A stretch of DNA of 64,000 bases from Heyndrickxia coagulans DSM 1 = ATCC 7050 (GTDB taxonomy: Bacteria; Bacillota; Bacilli; Bacillales; Bacillaceae_C), in NCBI RefSeq assembly GCF_000290615.1, contig NZ_ALAS01000057.1, positions 43,655 to 107,654 on the forward strand, given 5' to 3'. Positions 1 to 9,254 of the stretch are shown piece by piece. The notes beneath the pieces were generated by a model that saw nothing but the letters and a program-made list of their open reading frames with translations, searched no databases and was not told the origin of the DNA. The number at the start of each line of letters is the position of its first letter. Positions within the stretch are counted from its first letter, which is position 1. Position numbers and translations under genes: made by a program.

Positions 1-1
1 G

Positions 2-880
2 GCACTTGTCACCAATACCGGTTCAAGCCTTGGCTGCGGCCGCCAATGGCCGCTTTGCAACGGCAAAATTTTTCCTGATCCGCTCACTGTCGAGTCGCTG
101 ATCGAGTGGCTGCACAGATTTTGTACGGGCATCGCATCGTTTCTTGTCTTTGCGCTTGCCATTTGGTCATGGTTTGCAATCGGCCATAAAAAAGAAACGA
201 AATTTTTATCCATTATTTCCGTCATTTTTCTGCTTTTGCAGGCATTTCTCGGCATGGCGGCAGTCGTCTGGGGTTCATCCGATCTTGTGATGGCGCTCCA
301 TTTCGGCGTCTCTCTCATTTCGTTTGCGTCCGTGCTGATGCTGACTTTGATGGTATTTGAATGGGACCAGAAATTTGACGCAGGCAGGCTTGTCCTTGAA
401 AAAAGCATGAAACGGCATACGATCGGCGTGACCGTTTACAGCTTTATCGTCGTCTATACGGGCGCGCTTGTCCGCCATATGAACGCAAGCCTTGTTTGCC
501 GGGATTTCCCATTTTGTGTGAACAGCGACCCTTCCCTGCCCGGAAACCGGTACGAATGGGTGCAGATGGGCCACCGGACGGCGGCACTCCTCATCTTTGT
601 CTGGATTGCTTATATCACCTTTAGAGCCGTAAGACATTATCAAAACCAGCTTGTCATTTACTGGGGATGGATCATTTCGTTCGTGCTTGTCTGCCTGCAG
701 GCTGCCTCAGGCGCCATGGTCGTTTTTACGAGGATGAATCTTACTTTCACCCTCCTGCACGCATTTTTCATTTCCTGCCTGTTCGGCGTGTTATGTTATT
801 TGAACCTTGTTGTCGGGAGAGTAAAACAATTTGCCAAAAGCAAAGACAGCCTTCCGCTGAAAAAAGCCCGGGTCCGCTGA
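2..880 (+). CDS. ctaA: Heme A synthase CtaA (5' partial)
   Basis: Membrane enzyme that oxidises the C8 methyl of heme O to the formyl of heme A, needed for aa3-type terminal oxidases. The gene enters from the left edge; 292 residues are visible against about 300 for the family, so only the extreme N-terminus is missing. Visible marks are the first cysteine loop (TNTGSSLGCG, then WPLC), EWLHR with a heme-ligand His, a second cysteine loop (LVCRDFPFC), GHRT and LLHAF, interleaved with hydrophobic helices. It converges on ftsW. In B. subtilis pycA lies between ctaA and ftsW; here it does not. Confidence 0.93.
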   Translation, partial: ALVTNTGSSLGCGRQWPLCNGKIFPDPLTVESLIEWLHRFCTGIASFLVFALAIWSWFAIGHKKETKFLSIISVIFLLLQAFLGMAAVVWGSSDLVMALHFGVSLISFASVLMLTLMVFEWDQKFDAGRLVLEKSMKRHTIGVTVYSFIVVYTGALVRHMNASLVCRDFPFCVNSDPSLPGNRYEWVQMGHRTAALLIFVWIAYITFRAVRHYQNQLVIYWGWIISFVLVCLQAASGAMVVFTRMNLTFTLLHAFFISCLFGVLCYLNLVVGRVKQFAKSKDSLPLKKARVR

Positions 881-979
881 GTTCCGAAAAAACAATAGTG
901 CCGCCTGTTGCGGCCTGAAAAATAAAAAAGCTGTCCTGTTGCAAAACAAGGCAGAAAAGGGCTTACGCAAGATAAGCAG

Positions 980-1017
980 AAAAGGCGCAAGGCATAAAAC
1001 CTTGCGCCTTTTCTTTT
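980..1017. terminator. Bidirectional intrinsic terminator between ctaA and ftsW
   Basis: A 13-bp stem (AAAAGGCGCAAGG / CCTTGCGCCTTTT) with A-run on one side and T-run on the other can stop transcripts from both converging genes. Confidence 0.85.
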
Positions 1018-1057
1018 AGCCTCTGCTTTATCTCTGCCGCGCGCCTGTTTTTTTTCG

Positions 1058-2275
1058 TTACGGCCTTGAATAGACCTGATACGGCCTCCGGTTTGCATCA
1101 TCCGCTTCCTGCGGCTTTTCCTGTTTGTGTTTATACTTTTCCTCATACTTTGTAAACATGCCCACATTAACCAGAATGCCGAGTGAAAGGGACAAAATCA
1201 GAAGCGATGAACCGCCGTAGCTGATAAACGGCAATGTCACCCCCGTAATTGGAATCAGGCCGCAGACGCCGCCCAGATTGATAAATGTTTGGATGGCAAT
1301 CATGCCGGAAATTCCGATGGCAAGCAGGCTTCCGAACTGGTCTTTTGAATGGATGCCGATATATATGCCGCGCAGCACAAGGTAGCAGAGCCCGCCGATT
1401 ACAAACAAGACGCCAAAAGCCCCGAGTTCTTCGGCAATAATGGCCATAATAAAATCGGTATGGGGCTCCGGAAGATAACCGAGTTTTTGAATGCTTTGCC
1501 CGAGGCCCTGCCCTTTCAGCCCGCCTGACCCAATCGCAATATAGGAGTTTACGAGCTGGAGGCCTTCCCCGCCTTCGTTCTGAAACGGATCCAAATAGCC
1601 TGTAAACCGCGCGATCTTAACCGGCGTAAAGATTTTATCCTTTTCCAGAAAAAGAAATGGCGACAGCAGGACGGCAAATGCAAGCCCGAGCCCTGCCAGC
1701 TTCAGCATGGTTTTCAGGCGCATGCCGGATGCAATGATGATCGTGCAGCCAATCCCGAAAATAATGGTCGCCGTCCCGATATCCGGCTGGATCGCAACCA
1801 GGAAACAAACAACGATAAGGAAGATCAGCGGCGGGACAACCCCTTTGTTGAAGATGTCAATGTATGCCTGTTTCTTGGCATACACGGCGGACAGGTAAAT
1901 AATAATCGCAACCTTCACAAATTCCGATGGCTGCACGGAACTGGAACCGAGCCGGAACCAGCTTTGCGCGTTGTTCGATGTATGGCCGAAAATAAACAGC
2001 GCCAAAAGCCCGAACATCGACCCGCACATCAGCAATGCAAGGAATTTTTTGCTCGCGTATAGTTTATACGGGAGAAAAGCCGTGACGGTAAACGCAAGGA
2101 GAGCAAGGGCCAAATTGATTTTCTGCTTGTTGTAAAAATAGGCGCTGTCCATCCCGTAACGCTGCACTGCAATCACCATGCTGGAACTGTAAATCATTAC
2201 CAAACCGAATAAGCAAAGAAGCAGGTAGACAATGATGACCGAGTAGTCGAATGATTTTAAGATTTTTTTCAGCAT
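1058..2275 (-). CDS. ftsW: Cell-division lipid II polymerase FtsW (SEDS family)
   Basis: SEDS-family peptidoglycan glycosyltransferase that works with a class B PBP at the division septum. 405 residues, the family's usual length, with about ten hydrophobic helices and conserved SEDS stretches such as PSEFVK, QPDIGTA, PEPHTDFI and the C-terminal PFISYGGSSL. The start ATG has GGAAGG five bases upstream. FtsW rather than RodA/SpoVE is chosen from synteny (next to ylaN and ctaA, as in B. subtilis). The C-terminal tail is charged and cytoplasmic. Confidence 0.9.
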   Translation of the reverse strand: MLKKILKSFDYSVIIVYLLLCLFGLVMIYSSSMVIAVQRYGMDSAYFYNKQKINLALALLAFTVTAFLPYKLYASKKFLALLMCGSMFGLLALFIFGHTSNNAQSWFRLGSSSVQPSEFVKVAIIIYLSAVYAKKQAYIDIFNKGVVPPLIFLIVVCFLVAIQPDIGTATIIFGIGCTIIIASGMRLKTMLKLAGLGLAFAVLLSPFLFLEKDKIFTPVKIARFTGYLDPFQNEGGEGLQLVNSYIAIGSGGLKGQGLGQSIQKLGYLPEPHTDFIMAIIAEELGAFGVLFVIGGLCYLVLRGIYIGIHSKDQFGSLLAIGISGMIAIQTFINLGGVCGLIPITGVTLPFISYGGSSLLILSLSLGILVNVGMFTKYEEKYKHKQEKPQEADDANRRPYQVYSRP

Positions 2276-2411
2276 AGAAACCTTCCAATCCGTAAAAACT
2301 GCAACATTCTTGATAAAAAATATTCTACCGTTTTAAAAAAACTCCTGCCGTTATTTTTAAATTATAACATCTTTTTCGCCGGCCGCCATTGCCTTTGCCT
2401 TTTTCAAGCAA

Positions 2412-2448
2412 TAAAAAACTCAAACAACCGGAACATCGTTTGAGTTTT
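2412..2448 (-). terminator. Terminator after ylaN
   Basis: 11-bp stem (AAAACTCAAAC / GTTTGAGTTTT) followed on the minus strand by a T-run; separates ylaN from ftsW. Confidence 0.8.
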
Positions 2449-2453
2449 CAACA

Positions 2454-2735
2454 TCATTTTTTTATATATGCATCATGCAAAAGGGACAGTTCCTGTTCAA
2501 GCGAATCAAGAAGCCGCTTTCCGTCACCGGCATCCACTAAGCCGAGCCGGACCGCAAAATCTATTTCACGGGATAAACCAAACATTTGTGTATCCAACAC
2601 TTCCTCATATAAAGGGCATTGGGGCATCGTTAAGTTATCCATTTGAACCTGAATTAATTTTAATATCTTTTCTGCGTCCGCCTTGAGCAGGCTGTATGCT
2701 TTTTCCCGGTGGTTCACCTTTGTTTCAGACGCCAA
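2454..2735 (-). CDS. ylaN: YlaN, iron-linked Fur-modulating protein (UPF0358)
   Basis: Small conserved Firmicutes protein, very similar to B. subtilis YlaN (block [19 protein letters not shown] is intact). Work in Staphylococcus and Bacillus links YlaN to iron binding and relief of Fur repression; that role is known for the family and not visible here. I choose the TTG start at 2735 (93 aa): it has GGGGGG five bases upstream and matches the B. subtilis N-terminus (MASE), whereas the ATG at 2753 would add six residues that overlap the ribosome-binding site. Confidence 0.88.
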   Translation of the reverse strand: MASETKVNHREKAYSLLKADAEKILKLIQVQMDNLTMPQCPLYEEVLDTQMFGLSREIDFAVRLGLVDAGDGKRLLDSLEQELSLLHDAYIKK

Positions 2736-2807
2736 ATTGATCCCCCCGTTCACATATCAATCTAATTAAAAATTGTACCTTTAAAACCGTGATTTTGCAA
2801 GTTATAC

Positions 2808-2835
2808 GAAATGCGGAGGGCGCTTGCCCGTCGGC
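2808..2835 (+). repeat. 28-bp direct repeat, copy 1
   Basis: Begins GAAATGCGGAGGGCGCTTGC and is identical to 3113-3140. Each copy contains a small GGGC-GCTT-GCCC hairpin. Confidence 0.8.
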
Positions 2836-2875
2836 GTATGAATTTCATAGTCCCCGAACTGAGATTGAGTGAAAC

Positions 2876-2909
2876 TGCAATCATCAAGGCCAAGGCCTTG
2901 ATGATTGCA
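2876..2909. repeat. Perfect 16-bp inverted repeat
   Basis: Arms TGCAATCATCAAGGCC and GGCCTTGATGATTGCA with a two-base AA centre. There is no T-run, so it is not a normal terminator. Confidence 0.85.
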
Positions 2910-3112
2910 AGTTGAACCAATCGGACATTTACGGGCAGTTGACCCCCGCTTAGCCAATTGTGCCATATTTTCATTATACTTGTGGAGGGGGGCTTACTGC
3001 CCGTTAATGTGGGATAAAGGAAGCACGGTGAGCCGCAGGCGAACCGATGCTGACTTATCGTAGGGGAGGGGACTGGAAATTCATTAGCCGACAGCGCCCG
3101 CGGCTGGACAAA

Positions 3113-3140
3113 GAAATGCGGAGGGCGCTTGCCCGTCGGC
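3113..3140 (+). repeat. 28-bp direct repeat, copy 2
   Basis: Second identical copy of the 2808-2835 repeat, 305 bp downstream and just before the ylaL promoter. Confidence 0.8.
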
Positions 3141-3164
3141 CGGGCTGTTTTTATACGCTTTCAA

Positions 3165-3193
3165 GTGACACGGGCAGCCGTAAAAGGTATAAT
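3165..3193 (+). promoter_or_regulatory. Sigma-A promoter of ylaL
   Basis: GTGACA (3165-3170), 17-bp spacer, TATAAT (3188-3193), about 30 bp before the ylaL start. Confidence 0.7.
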
Positions 3194-3222
3194 GCTGTAT
3201 AGACGGACAGAAAGGGGCCACA

Positions 3223-3717
3223 ATGATGATTATGCAAATAAAGGGAAAAGTGAAGTTTCCGATTACACTTGATGTCGGCACTTGGATATTTGATGACCGG
3301 AAAATCGATCTTGATACATATTTCGACGAAGAAAAGCAGGAAACCAGCCAGGAAGAAGCCTACTTAAAGAAAACCGGCAAATATTTTGATAAAGCCATGG
3401 CAGAAGGGGCTGATCCGCAGGCTGCTGTAAGGACAAAGCCAAAGTTTAAACGGCACCATCTAAAAACCGGGACATTTGGCATTCCGGTCGGCCTGTTCAT
3501 CCAAAATGCGGAGCCGCTGGAAGATGCGGAAAAAATCGTGTTTGAAACAAAGAACGGGCCTGTCGCTTATCCGCTTGAAATGGCCGGCCATTTAATTGCT
3601 GCCTTTTCTTTTAAAGGAGAAGCGCTGAAAGAAGACGGCCCGCTTCACATTTTATTAGATGACGGTTCAAACCGGGAAAACCCGGTCAAATATGTAACCG
3701 GTATCCGCATTGAATAA
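3223..3717 (+). CDS. ylaL: YlaL-like conserved protein
   Basis: 164-residue soluble protein of unknown function. The N-terminal stretch (KVKFPITLDVGTWIFDDRK) and its place beside phoH-type ylaK and near ylaN match my recollection of B. subtilis YlaL. It has an acidic middle segment and a C-terminal beta-rich part. No signal peptide or membrane helix. AAAGGGG lies five bases before the ATG. It is monocistronic, with its own promoter and terminator, and is divergent from ylaN. Confidence 0.75.
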   Translation: MMIMQIKGKVKFPITLDVGTWIFDDRKIDLDTYFDEEKQETSQEEAYLKKTGKYFDKAMAEGADPQAAVRTKPKFKRHHLKTGTFGIPVGLFIQNAEPLEDAEKIVFETKNGPVAYPLEMAGHLIAAFSFKGEALKEDGPLHILLDDGSNRENPVKYVTGIRIE

Positions 3718-3726
3718 TCCCGGATG

Positions 3727-3773
3727 CCGGGGGCAGCGCTAAAACATCCTGAGGCGGCTGCTCCCGGTTTTTT
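3727..3773 (+). terminator. Terminator after ylaL
   Basis: CCGGGGGCAGC / GCTGCTCCCGG stem with a 19-nt loop, then a T-run. It sits in the short convergent gap with ylaK. Confidence 0.75.
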
Positions 3774-3780
3774 CATGCCC

Positions 3781-5109
3781 TTACAACAGGTCTGCCGCGA
3801 TTTGCGCGAGTTTTGAGCGCTCGCCCTTTAGCAGCTTCACATGTCCGGCAAGCGGCACATCTTTAAACTTCTCAACGACGTACGTCAGCCCGTTATTGTA
3901 AGCATCCAAATACGGATGGTCAATTTGTTCCGGATCCCCCATTAACACGATTTTACTCTGCTCCCCTACCCTTGTTAAAATCGTCTTTACTTCATGCTTG
4001 GATAAATTTTGCGCCTCATCAATAATGATATATTGCCCCGGGATGCTGCGCCCGCGGATATAAGTTAGCGCCTCTACCTCAATCGAACTCATGCCGGAGA
4101 GAATCCCGTCAATTTCCCCTGCTTTCTTCGTATTAAACAAAAACTCAAGATTATCGTAGATGGGCTGCATCCACGGCCGCAGCTTTTCCTGCTTTTCTCC
4201 TGGCAAATAGCCGATATCTTTGCCAAACGGGACAATCGGCCGCGCGACCAAAAGCTTTTTATAATCATGTAAATCCTCCGTCTGCATCAGGCCTGCAGCA
4301 AGGGCAAGCAATGTTTTGCCCGTTCCCGCTTTCCCGGTCAGGGTGACAAGCGGAATATCAGGGCGCAGCAAAAGTTCCATCGCCATCCACTGCTGGGCGT
4401 TTCTCGGCTTGATTCCCCAGACAGCATCCTGCACGTTAAAAAGTTTCCTCACCGTCTTTCCCGCCTGGTCCACAATGCCAATGGCGGAAGCCGAGCTGCC
4501 GAGCGCATCTTTCAAAATCAAAAATTGGTTCGGGTAGAACGGATGATTGGCAATTTCACTCAGCGCCAGTTCCTGCTTTTCATAAAACCGTTTCAATAAA
4601 TCGGGGCCGATATACATTTCCATTTGCCCGGTATAAAGATGGTCGAGGCTTACGACACGGTCGTTTAAAAAATCCTCCGCCAACAGGCCGAGTGCGTCCG
4701 CCTTCACCCGGACAAGCGCATCTTTGCTGACGAGAATTACCGGGCGGCCATTTTCTTTTCTCTCTTCTTCTAGCGATAGATTTTTCGCAACCGCGAGGAT
4801 CCGGTTGTCATTTGTTTTTTCCGCGAAAATATCCTGCAGCTGGTGAAATGAGCGGTGATTCAGCTCAATTCTGAGCACGCCGCCGTTTTCAAGCGGGATT
4901 TTCTCATGCAGTTTTCCGGCTTTCCGGAAACCGTCCATTAATTTGGATACCTGGCGCGCATTTCTGCCGATTTCGTCCATATTTCGTTTTTTGGAATCCA
5001 CTTCTTCCAGTACAACAGCCGGTATGACAATTTCATTATCTTCAAAAGAAAAGATGGCATATGGATCCTGGAGCAATACATTGGTATCCAAGACGTATAT
5101 TTTCTTCAA
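3781..5109 (-). CDS. ylaK: PhoH-family PIN-ATPase YlaK
   Basis: PhoH2-type protein of 442 residues. The N-terminal PIN ribonuclease-like domain (about 1-140; YVLDTNVLLQDP supplies the first acidic residue) is fused to a C-terminal PhoH P-loop ATPase (Walker A GKAGTGKT about residue 258, Walker B IIIDEAQ). Relatives act as ATP-dependent RNA helicase/ribonucleases; the cellular role in Bacillus is unclear. The start is TTG with AGGGGG upstream. The B. subtilis ylaI and ylaJ genes that normally lie before it are absent. Confidence 0.9.
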   Translation of the reverse strand: MKKIYVLDTNVLLQDPYAIFSFEDNEIVIPAVVLEEVDSKKRNMDEIGRNARQVSKLMDGFRKAGKLHEKIPLENGGVLRIELNHRSFHQLQDIFAEKTNDNRILAVAKNLSLEEERKENGRPVILVSKDALVRVKADALGLLAEDFLNDRVVSLDHLYTGQMEMYIGPDLLKRFYEKQELALSEIANHPFYPNQFLILKDALGSSASAIGIVDQAGKTVRKLFNVQDAVWGIKPRNAQQWMAMELLLRPDIPLVTLTGKAGTGKTLLALAAGLMQTEDLHDYKKLLVARPIVPFGKDIGYLPGEKQEKLRPWMQPIYDNLEFLFNTKKAGEIDGILSGMSSIEVEALTYIRGRSIPGQYIIIDEAQNLSKHEVKTILTRVGEQSKIVLMGDPEQIDHPYLDAYNNGLTYVVEKFKDVPLAGHVKLLKGERSKLAQIAADLL

Positions 5110-5265
5110 ATCGATGCCCCCTGCTTCACTTGGATTATGTTATTTTATGTGAGCGCGGTGTGACCTGTTCATACCTGGGATTGGACAAAGGACCAAGCAC
5201 TGCTAAAGTATATGTACGGGCAAGTCCGATTAGAATCATTGCGCGCGTCCGGGGCTTTTTGTGAC

Positions 5266-5294
5266 GCAAAAAAAAGCTTCCGGGGGCCGGAAGC
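5266..5294 (-). terminator. Terminator after ylaH
   Basis: GCTTCCGG / CCGGAAGC stem with a GGG loop, followed on the minus strand by eight T. Confidence 0.85.
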
Positions 5295-5297
5295 GTG

Positions 5298-5630
5298 CTA
5301 CATTGGAAAACGTCCCTTTTTTTCAGTTTTTTTATGCTGGTACAGGCGGATTTTGTAAACGCCAAGCACAACAGCCGCTAAACAGAGTGATTCCCCTACA
5401 GGCAAAAAGATTGCAAAAAACGTGAGCAGCGTGCATCCCATAAGGAGCAGCACATAAATGACAGCAGATTTCAGAGCCGGCAATTTTCTCGCAAATCCGA
5501 GCCGGTAGACAATGACCGAGAGAACGACGATGGTGAGATACAAGAGCCACATCCCCGGTTCCGGGTTTTCATCCACTTTGTACAATGCCGCAAAAAATGA
5601 CAATTGGTGGTGAACCGCCTCGCTTGTCAT
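5298..5630 (-). CDS. ylaH: YlaH-like membrane protein
   Basis: 110-residue protein with three predicted membrane helices and a basic C-terminal tail ([13 protein letters not shown]). It matches YlaH by size, hydropathy and its place directly downstream of typA. Function unknown. A strong terminator follows. Confidence 0.78.
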   Translation of the reverse strand: MTSEAVHHQLSFFAALYKVDENPEPGMWLLYLTIVVLSVIVYRLGFARKLPALKSAVIYVLLLMGCTLLTFFAIFLPVGESLCLAAVVLGVYKIRLYQHKKTEKKGRFPM

Positions 5631-5663
5631 CCTATCTCCCCTTTTCCCCTTTGAATAGATGAA

Positions 5664-5692
5664 AGAACAGGGTCATGCCGGCCCTATTCTTT
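5664..5692 (-). terminator. Probable terminator after typA
   Basis: AAGAAYAGGG / CCCTATTCTT arms around a GC-rich loop directly after the typA stop. There is one imperfect pair and a short T-tract. Confidence 0.5.
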
Positions 5693-5694
5693 GT

Positions 5695-7539
5695 TTATGC
5701 ATTTTCTGCTGCTTTTGCCCGTTTCTGCGCTTTTTCGCGCTCGCTCTTATTCAGGATTTTTTTGCGCAGCCGGATCGATTCCGGCGTCACTTCGCAATAT
5801 TCGTCATCGTTCAGGTATTCGAGCGCCTGTTCCAGCGACATGATACGCGGCTTTTTGATGACCGCCGTCTGATCTTTTGTTGCCGAGCGGACGTTTGTCG
5901 CGTGTTTTGCTTTCGTAATATTGACGGCAATATCATTTTCACGGGAGTTTTCCCCGACGATCATGCCTTCATAAATGTCCGTGCCCGGCTCAACAAACAG
6001 CGTGCCGCGGTCTTCCACCTGCATCATGCCGTATGTCGTGGCTTTGCCCGTTTCCATGGAGACGAGAACGCCGTTTCTGCGGCCGCCGACGCGTCCTGGC
6101 TGCATCGGCTGGTAGGAATCAAACGTATGGTTTAAAATGCCGTAGCCTCTTGTGAGCGTCATAAATTCGGTCGTATAGCCGATCAATCCGCGGGCCGGGA
6201 CATTGAAAATCAGGCGGACTTGTCCATTGCCGTTATTGATCATATCGAGCATTTCGCCTTTCCGAGAACCGAGCGACTCAATAATCGAACCGGTATATTC
6301 TTCCGGCGTATCGATTTGGACGCGTTCCACCGGTTCGCATTTGACGCCGTCGATTTCTTTAATGATCACTTTCGGCTTTGAAACCTGCAGTTCAAACCCT
6401 TCGCGGCGCATATTTTCAATTAAAATGGATAAATGCAGTTCCCCCCGCCCGGACACAACCCATGCATCCGGAGAGTCAGTGTTTTCAACGCGCAAGCTGA
6501 CATCCGTCTGCAGCTGCGAACGGAGCCGTTCTTCAATTTTCCGCGCCGTCACAAATTTTCCTTCACGGCCGGCAAACGGGCTGTTATTGACGAGGAAAGT
6601 CATTTGCAAAGTCGGCTCATCAATGCGGAGCGGCGTCAGCGCTTCCTGGTGTTCAACCGGGCAGACCGTTTCCCCGACATTGATGTCTTCCATTCCGGAC
6701 ACCGCAATCAAATCCCCGGCATATGCTTCCTCGATTTCTTCCCGTTTCAGCCCGAAGAAACCGAACATTTTGGTGACACGGAACTGCTTGACGCTGCCGT
6801 CCAGCTTCATCAATGCCACCTGCTGGCCGACATGCATTTTCCCGCGGAAAACGCGGCCGATGCCGATCCGCCCGACATAATCGTTGTAATCAAGCAGCGC
6901 AACCTGGAACTGGAGCGGTTCTTCGCGGTTGTCGACAGGCGCCGGAATATGTTCGATAATCGTATCAAACAGCACCTTCATATTTCCTTCCTGTTTGGCC
7001 GGATCCGGATCGAGGCTTGCCGTACCGTTGATGGCGGAAGCATACACAACTGGAAATTCCAGCTGTTCATCATTGGCATCCAGTTCAATAAATAATTCAA
7101 GCACTTCATCGACCACTTCTTCAGGGCGTGCAAAATCGCGGTCAATTTTGTTTACGACCACAATCGGCGTCAGGTTTTGTTCCAGCGCTTTTTTCAGCAC
7201 GAAACGCGTCTGCGGCATACAGCCTTCATAGGCATCCACCACAAGCAAGACCCCGTCCACCATTTTCATAATCCGTTCGACTTCGCCGCCAAAGTCGGCA
7301 TGTCCCGGAGTATCCAAAATATTGATTTTCTTATCTTTATAATGAACTGCCGTGTTTTTGGCAAGAATCGTAATGCCTCTTTCCCGTTCCAGATCATTGG
7401 AGTCCATTGCACGTTCTTCAACATGCTCATTGGCACGGAAAGTACCGGACTGCTTCAGCAGCTGGTCCACAAGCGTCGTCTTCCCATGGTCTACGTGCGC
7501 GATAATGGCAATGTTGCGTAAATCTTCTCTTCTTTTCAA
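5695..7539 (-). CDS. typA: Ribosome-associated GTPase TypA/BipA
   Basis: Translational GTPase that assists late 50S assembly and stress growth. G motifs are intact: [26 protein letters not shown]-like domains II, III and V and the BipA-specific C-terminus follow. I choose the TTG start at 7539 (614 aa): AGGAGG lies eight bases upstream and MKRREDLRN aligns with B. subtilis MKLRNDLRN. The ATG at 7545 is only two bases from the Shine-Dalgarno. It is divergent from ylaF, as in B. subtilis. Confidence 0.95.
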   Translation of the reverse strand: MKRREDLRNIAIIAHVDHGKTTLVDQLLKQSGTFRANEHVEERAMDSNDLERERGITILAKNTAVHYKDKKINILDTPGHADFGGEVERIMKMVDGVLLVVDAYEGCMPQTRFVLKKALEQNLTPIVVVNKIDRDFARPEEVVDEVLELFIELDANDEQLEFPVVYASAINGTASLDPDPAKQEGNMKVLFDTIIEHIPAPVDNREEPLQFQVALLDYNDYVGRIGIGRVFRGKMHVGQQVALMKLDGSVKQFRVTKMFGFFGLKREEIEEAYAGDLIAVSGMEDINVGETVCPVEHQEALTPLRIDEPTLQMTFLVNNSPFAGREGKFVTARKIEERLRSQLQTDVSLRVENTDSPDAWVVSGRGELHLSILIENMRREGFELQVSKPKVIIKEIDGVKCEPVERVQIDTPEEYTGSIIESLGSRKGEMLDMINNGNGQVRLIFNVPARGLIGYTTEFMTLTRGYGILNHTFDSYQPMQPGRVGGRRNGVLVSMETGKATTYGMMQVEDRGTLFVEPGTDIYEGMIVGENSRENDIAVNITKAKHATNVRSATKDQTAVIKKPRIMSLEQALEYLNDDEYCEVTPESIRLRKKILNKSEREKAQKRAKAAENA

Positions 7540-7663
7540 AAACATTTCCTCCTGCCTAAACGCAAATCTATGTTAGTCTATACCTTTAACTAAAATATTA
7601 TAACACAATGCTGGCTTTATTAAAACATTTTCGGTAAAATAAGGGGAAAGGGAGGTTCACCGT

Positions 7664-7849
7664 ATGCGGGAAATCAAATGGGTATTTGTGTTCTTTTCAC
7701 TGGCCGCATTCCTTTCGATGTGCGGCATCGGCGTTGCGATCGGCGCCCAAAGCGTTGCCGGGATTCTCGGCTGCACCGCGCTTCTCATTGCCATTATGGG
7801 GTTCGGCTTTAAAACAAAGAAAAAAATGCGTGAAGAGGGGAAACTGTGA
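7664..7849 (+). CDS. ylaF: YlaF-like small membrane protein (DUF5325)
   Basis: 61 residues: two hydrophobic helices and a basic tail (GFKTKKKMREEGKL) that is strongly conserved in YlaF. GGGAGG lies upstream of the ATG. It is divergent from typA exactly as in B. subtilis. Function unknown. Confidence 0.85.
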   Translation: MREIKWVFVFFSLAAFLSMCGIGVAIGAQSVAGILGCTALLIAIMGFGFKTKKKMREEGKL

Positions 7850-7861
7850 GCCCCTCTTTTC

Positions 7862-8656
7862 TTATTCCCACCCTTTTAAATACCGCTTCAAAATTTCCTC
7901 ATGCAGCCCGGGCCTGCCGGCAAACACAGAACTGTTTCCGAGCATATCGAGCGGGCGCCCGTAAACGTCCGTCACAACGCCGCCCACTTCTTCCACGATC
8001 ACTTTCCCGGCGGCAAAATCCCAAGGTGACAAGCGCATCGTAATATAAGCATCAAGCCTTCCCATTGCTACATAAGCAAGCTCCAGCGCTGCCGACCCGT
8101 AACTCCTTGTGCCGCGCACATCCCTGACCAGCGCCGCCAGACGGGCCGGGTCGATACCCCTGTTTTCCACCATACAATACGGGTTCAGTGCAAGGATCGT
8201 ATCCTCGAGCCTGTTTTGCGCAAGCAGCGGAATCCGTTCCCCGTTGAAATAAGCCCCCTTGCCCTTTTCTGCAAAATACATTTCTTTCCGGACGACATCA
8301 TAAATATAGCCTAGTTTGCCTTCTCCGTTCTCGTAGACCCCAATTGAAATCATGAAATTGACTTTTTGGTGGACAAAATTGACCGTCCCGTCAATCGGAT
8401 CCACAATCCAGACGATGCCTTCCATATTCCGGATGTCTTCGCCGAAGCCTTCTTCACCCAAAATGTGGTGATCCGGGAAGATTGTCCGGATTTTGCCGAT
8501 TAAAAATTGTTCTGTTTCCTTATCAATATTGGTCACCAGATCATTGCGGTCCGATTTTGTTTCAATTTGCAGCGGTTTTTGCGAAGCAAGAATCCGCTCG
8601 CCCGCTTCCCTGATCCACCGGACGGCATATGTATTGATTTCTTCCCATCTGTCCAT
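7862..8656 (-). CDS. yktC: Inositol monophosphatase-family phosphatase YktC
   Basis: Mg-dependent lithium-sensitive phosphatase fold (SuhB/IMPase). 264 residues with the metal motifs GEEGFGED, WIVDPIDGTVNF and, near the C-terminus, SPWDFAAG. It probably hydrolyses inositol-1-phosphate or a related sugar phosphate. The ATG at 8656 (MDRWEE) is preferred: GGAGGG lies seven bases before it, whereas the upstream ATG at 8671 overlaps that ribosome-binding site. It converges on ylaF. Confidence 0.9.
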   Translation of the reverse strand: MDRWEEINTYAVRWIREAGERILASQKPLQIETKSDRNDLVTNIDKETEQFLIGKIRTIFPDHHILGEEGFGEDIRNMEGIVWIVDPIDGTVNFVHQKVNFMISIGVYENGEGKLGYIYDVVRKEMYFAEKGKGAYFNGERIPLLAQNRLEDTILALNPYCMVENRGIDPARLAALVRDVRGTRSYGSAALELAYVAMGRLDAYITMRLSPWDFAAGKVIVEEVGGVVTDVYGRPLDMLGNSSVFAGRPGLHEEILKRYLKGWE

Positions 8657-8860
8657 AGCCGGACCCTCCATCTTTCCAAATCATTTCCCTTAAGCGTAAA
8701 GGAAATGAAGATAATTATCAAGTTTTGGGAACGCATTCGGCATCGTTTTCCGGCAGCGGGTTTTGCCTGCAAACATGGACCTCTGCTGCACAAAAACGAA
8801 CCCCCATCTGTCCGATACAGGGAGTCCGCTTTTTACGACATCCTGCCTTTTTGTTTTCCA

Positions 8861-9055
8861 TTACATGGCTTTCATTTTCAGCAGTTCTTCACGGATTTTT
8901 TCCAGACGCTTAATCGACTGTCCTTTTTGCTCTTCATCTTTCATTTCCATCGCTTCATACAACGTAGCCAGTTCGTAATCCAGTTCCATGCGCAAGACTG
9001 CAATCCGTTTTCTTTCATAAGGTTTTCTTTTCACCGAAGGGATTACCTGTTTCAT
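8861..9055 (-). CDS. ykzI: YkzI-like small protein
   Basis: 64-residue, highly charged, mostly helical protein (ELDYELATLYEAMEMKDEEQ) matching YkzI in size and position between yktC and yktB. AGGAGG lies upstream of the ATG. No known function. Confidence 0.75.
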   Translation of the reverse strand: MKQVIPSVKRKPYERKRIAVLRMELDYELATLYEAMEMKDEEQKGQSIKRLEKIREELLKMKAM

Positions 9056-9254
9056 TTTTCTTCACATCCTCCTGGGGTAATGATATGAATTTTCTGATAT
9101 TATCTTTATATATATTATGTTCAATCATCACTGATGTAACAAAATTGTGTGTATACCTATTTTTACCCTCCGGCTTTTATTTGTTAAACCTCCCTTATGG
9201 ATGATAAAATATGAATATCCATCCCCATGGTTCATACAGAACGGAGGTGAACAA

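Larger units (their letters stand above)
2736..3164. other. Non-coding patch with direct and inverted repeats
   Basis: No convincing gene on either strand. It holds two identical 28-bp direct repeats (2808-2835 and 3113-3140) and a perfect 16-bp inverted repeat with a 2-nt loop (2876-2909). Glutaminase glsA2/ylaM lies in the matching place in B. subtilis; nothing like it remains. It looks like the scar of a small mobile element or a decayed gene, but I cannot name the element. Confidence 0.5.

Noticed and set aside
2808..3140. Direct repeats considered as a CRISPR array
   Set aside because: Only two copies, 305 bp apart, no regular spacers and no cas genes.
5135..5265. Minus-strand frame between ylaK and ylaH (MILIGLARTYTLAVLGPL)
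   Set aside because: No Shine-Dalgarno, does not match ylaI or ylaJ, and lies downstream of the ylaH terminator where the ylaK promoter should be.
6203..7095. Long plus-strand open frames opposite typA (220-225 codons)
   Set aside because: They lie wholly antisense to a clearly conserved GTPase, lack ribosome-binding sites and have low-complexity composition typical of codon shadows.
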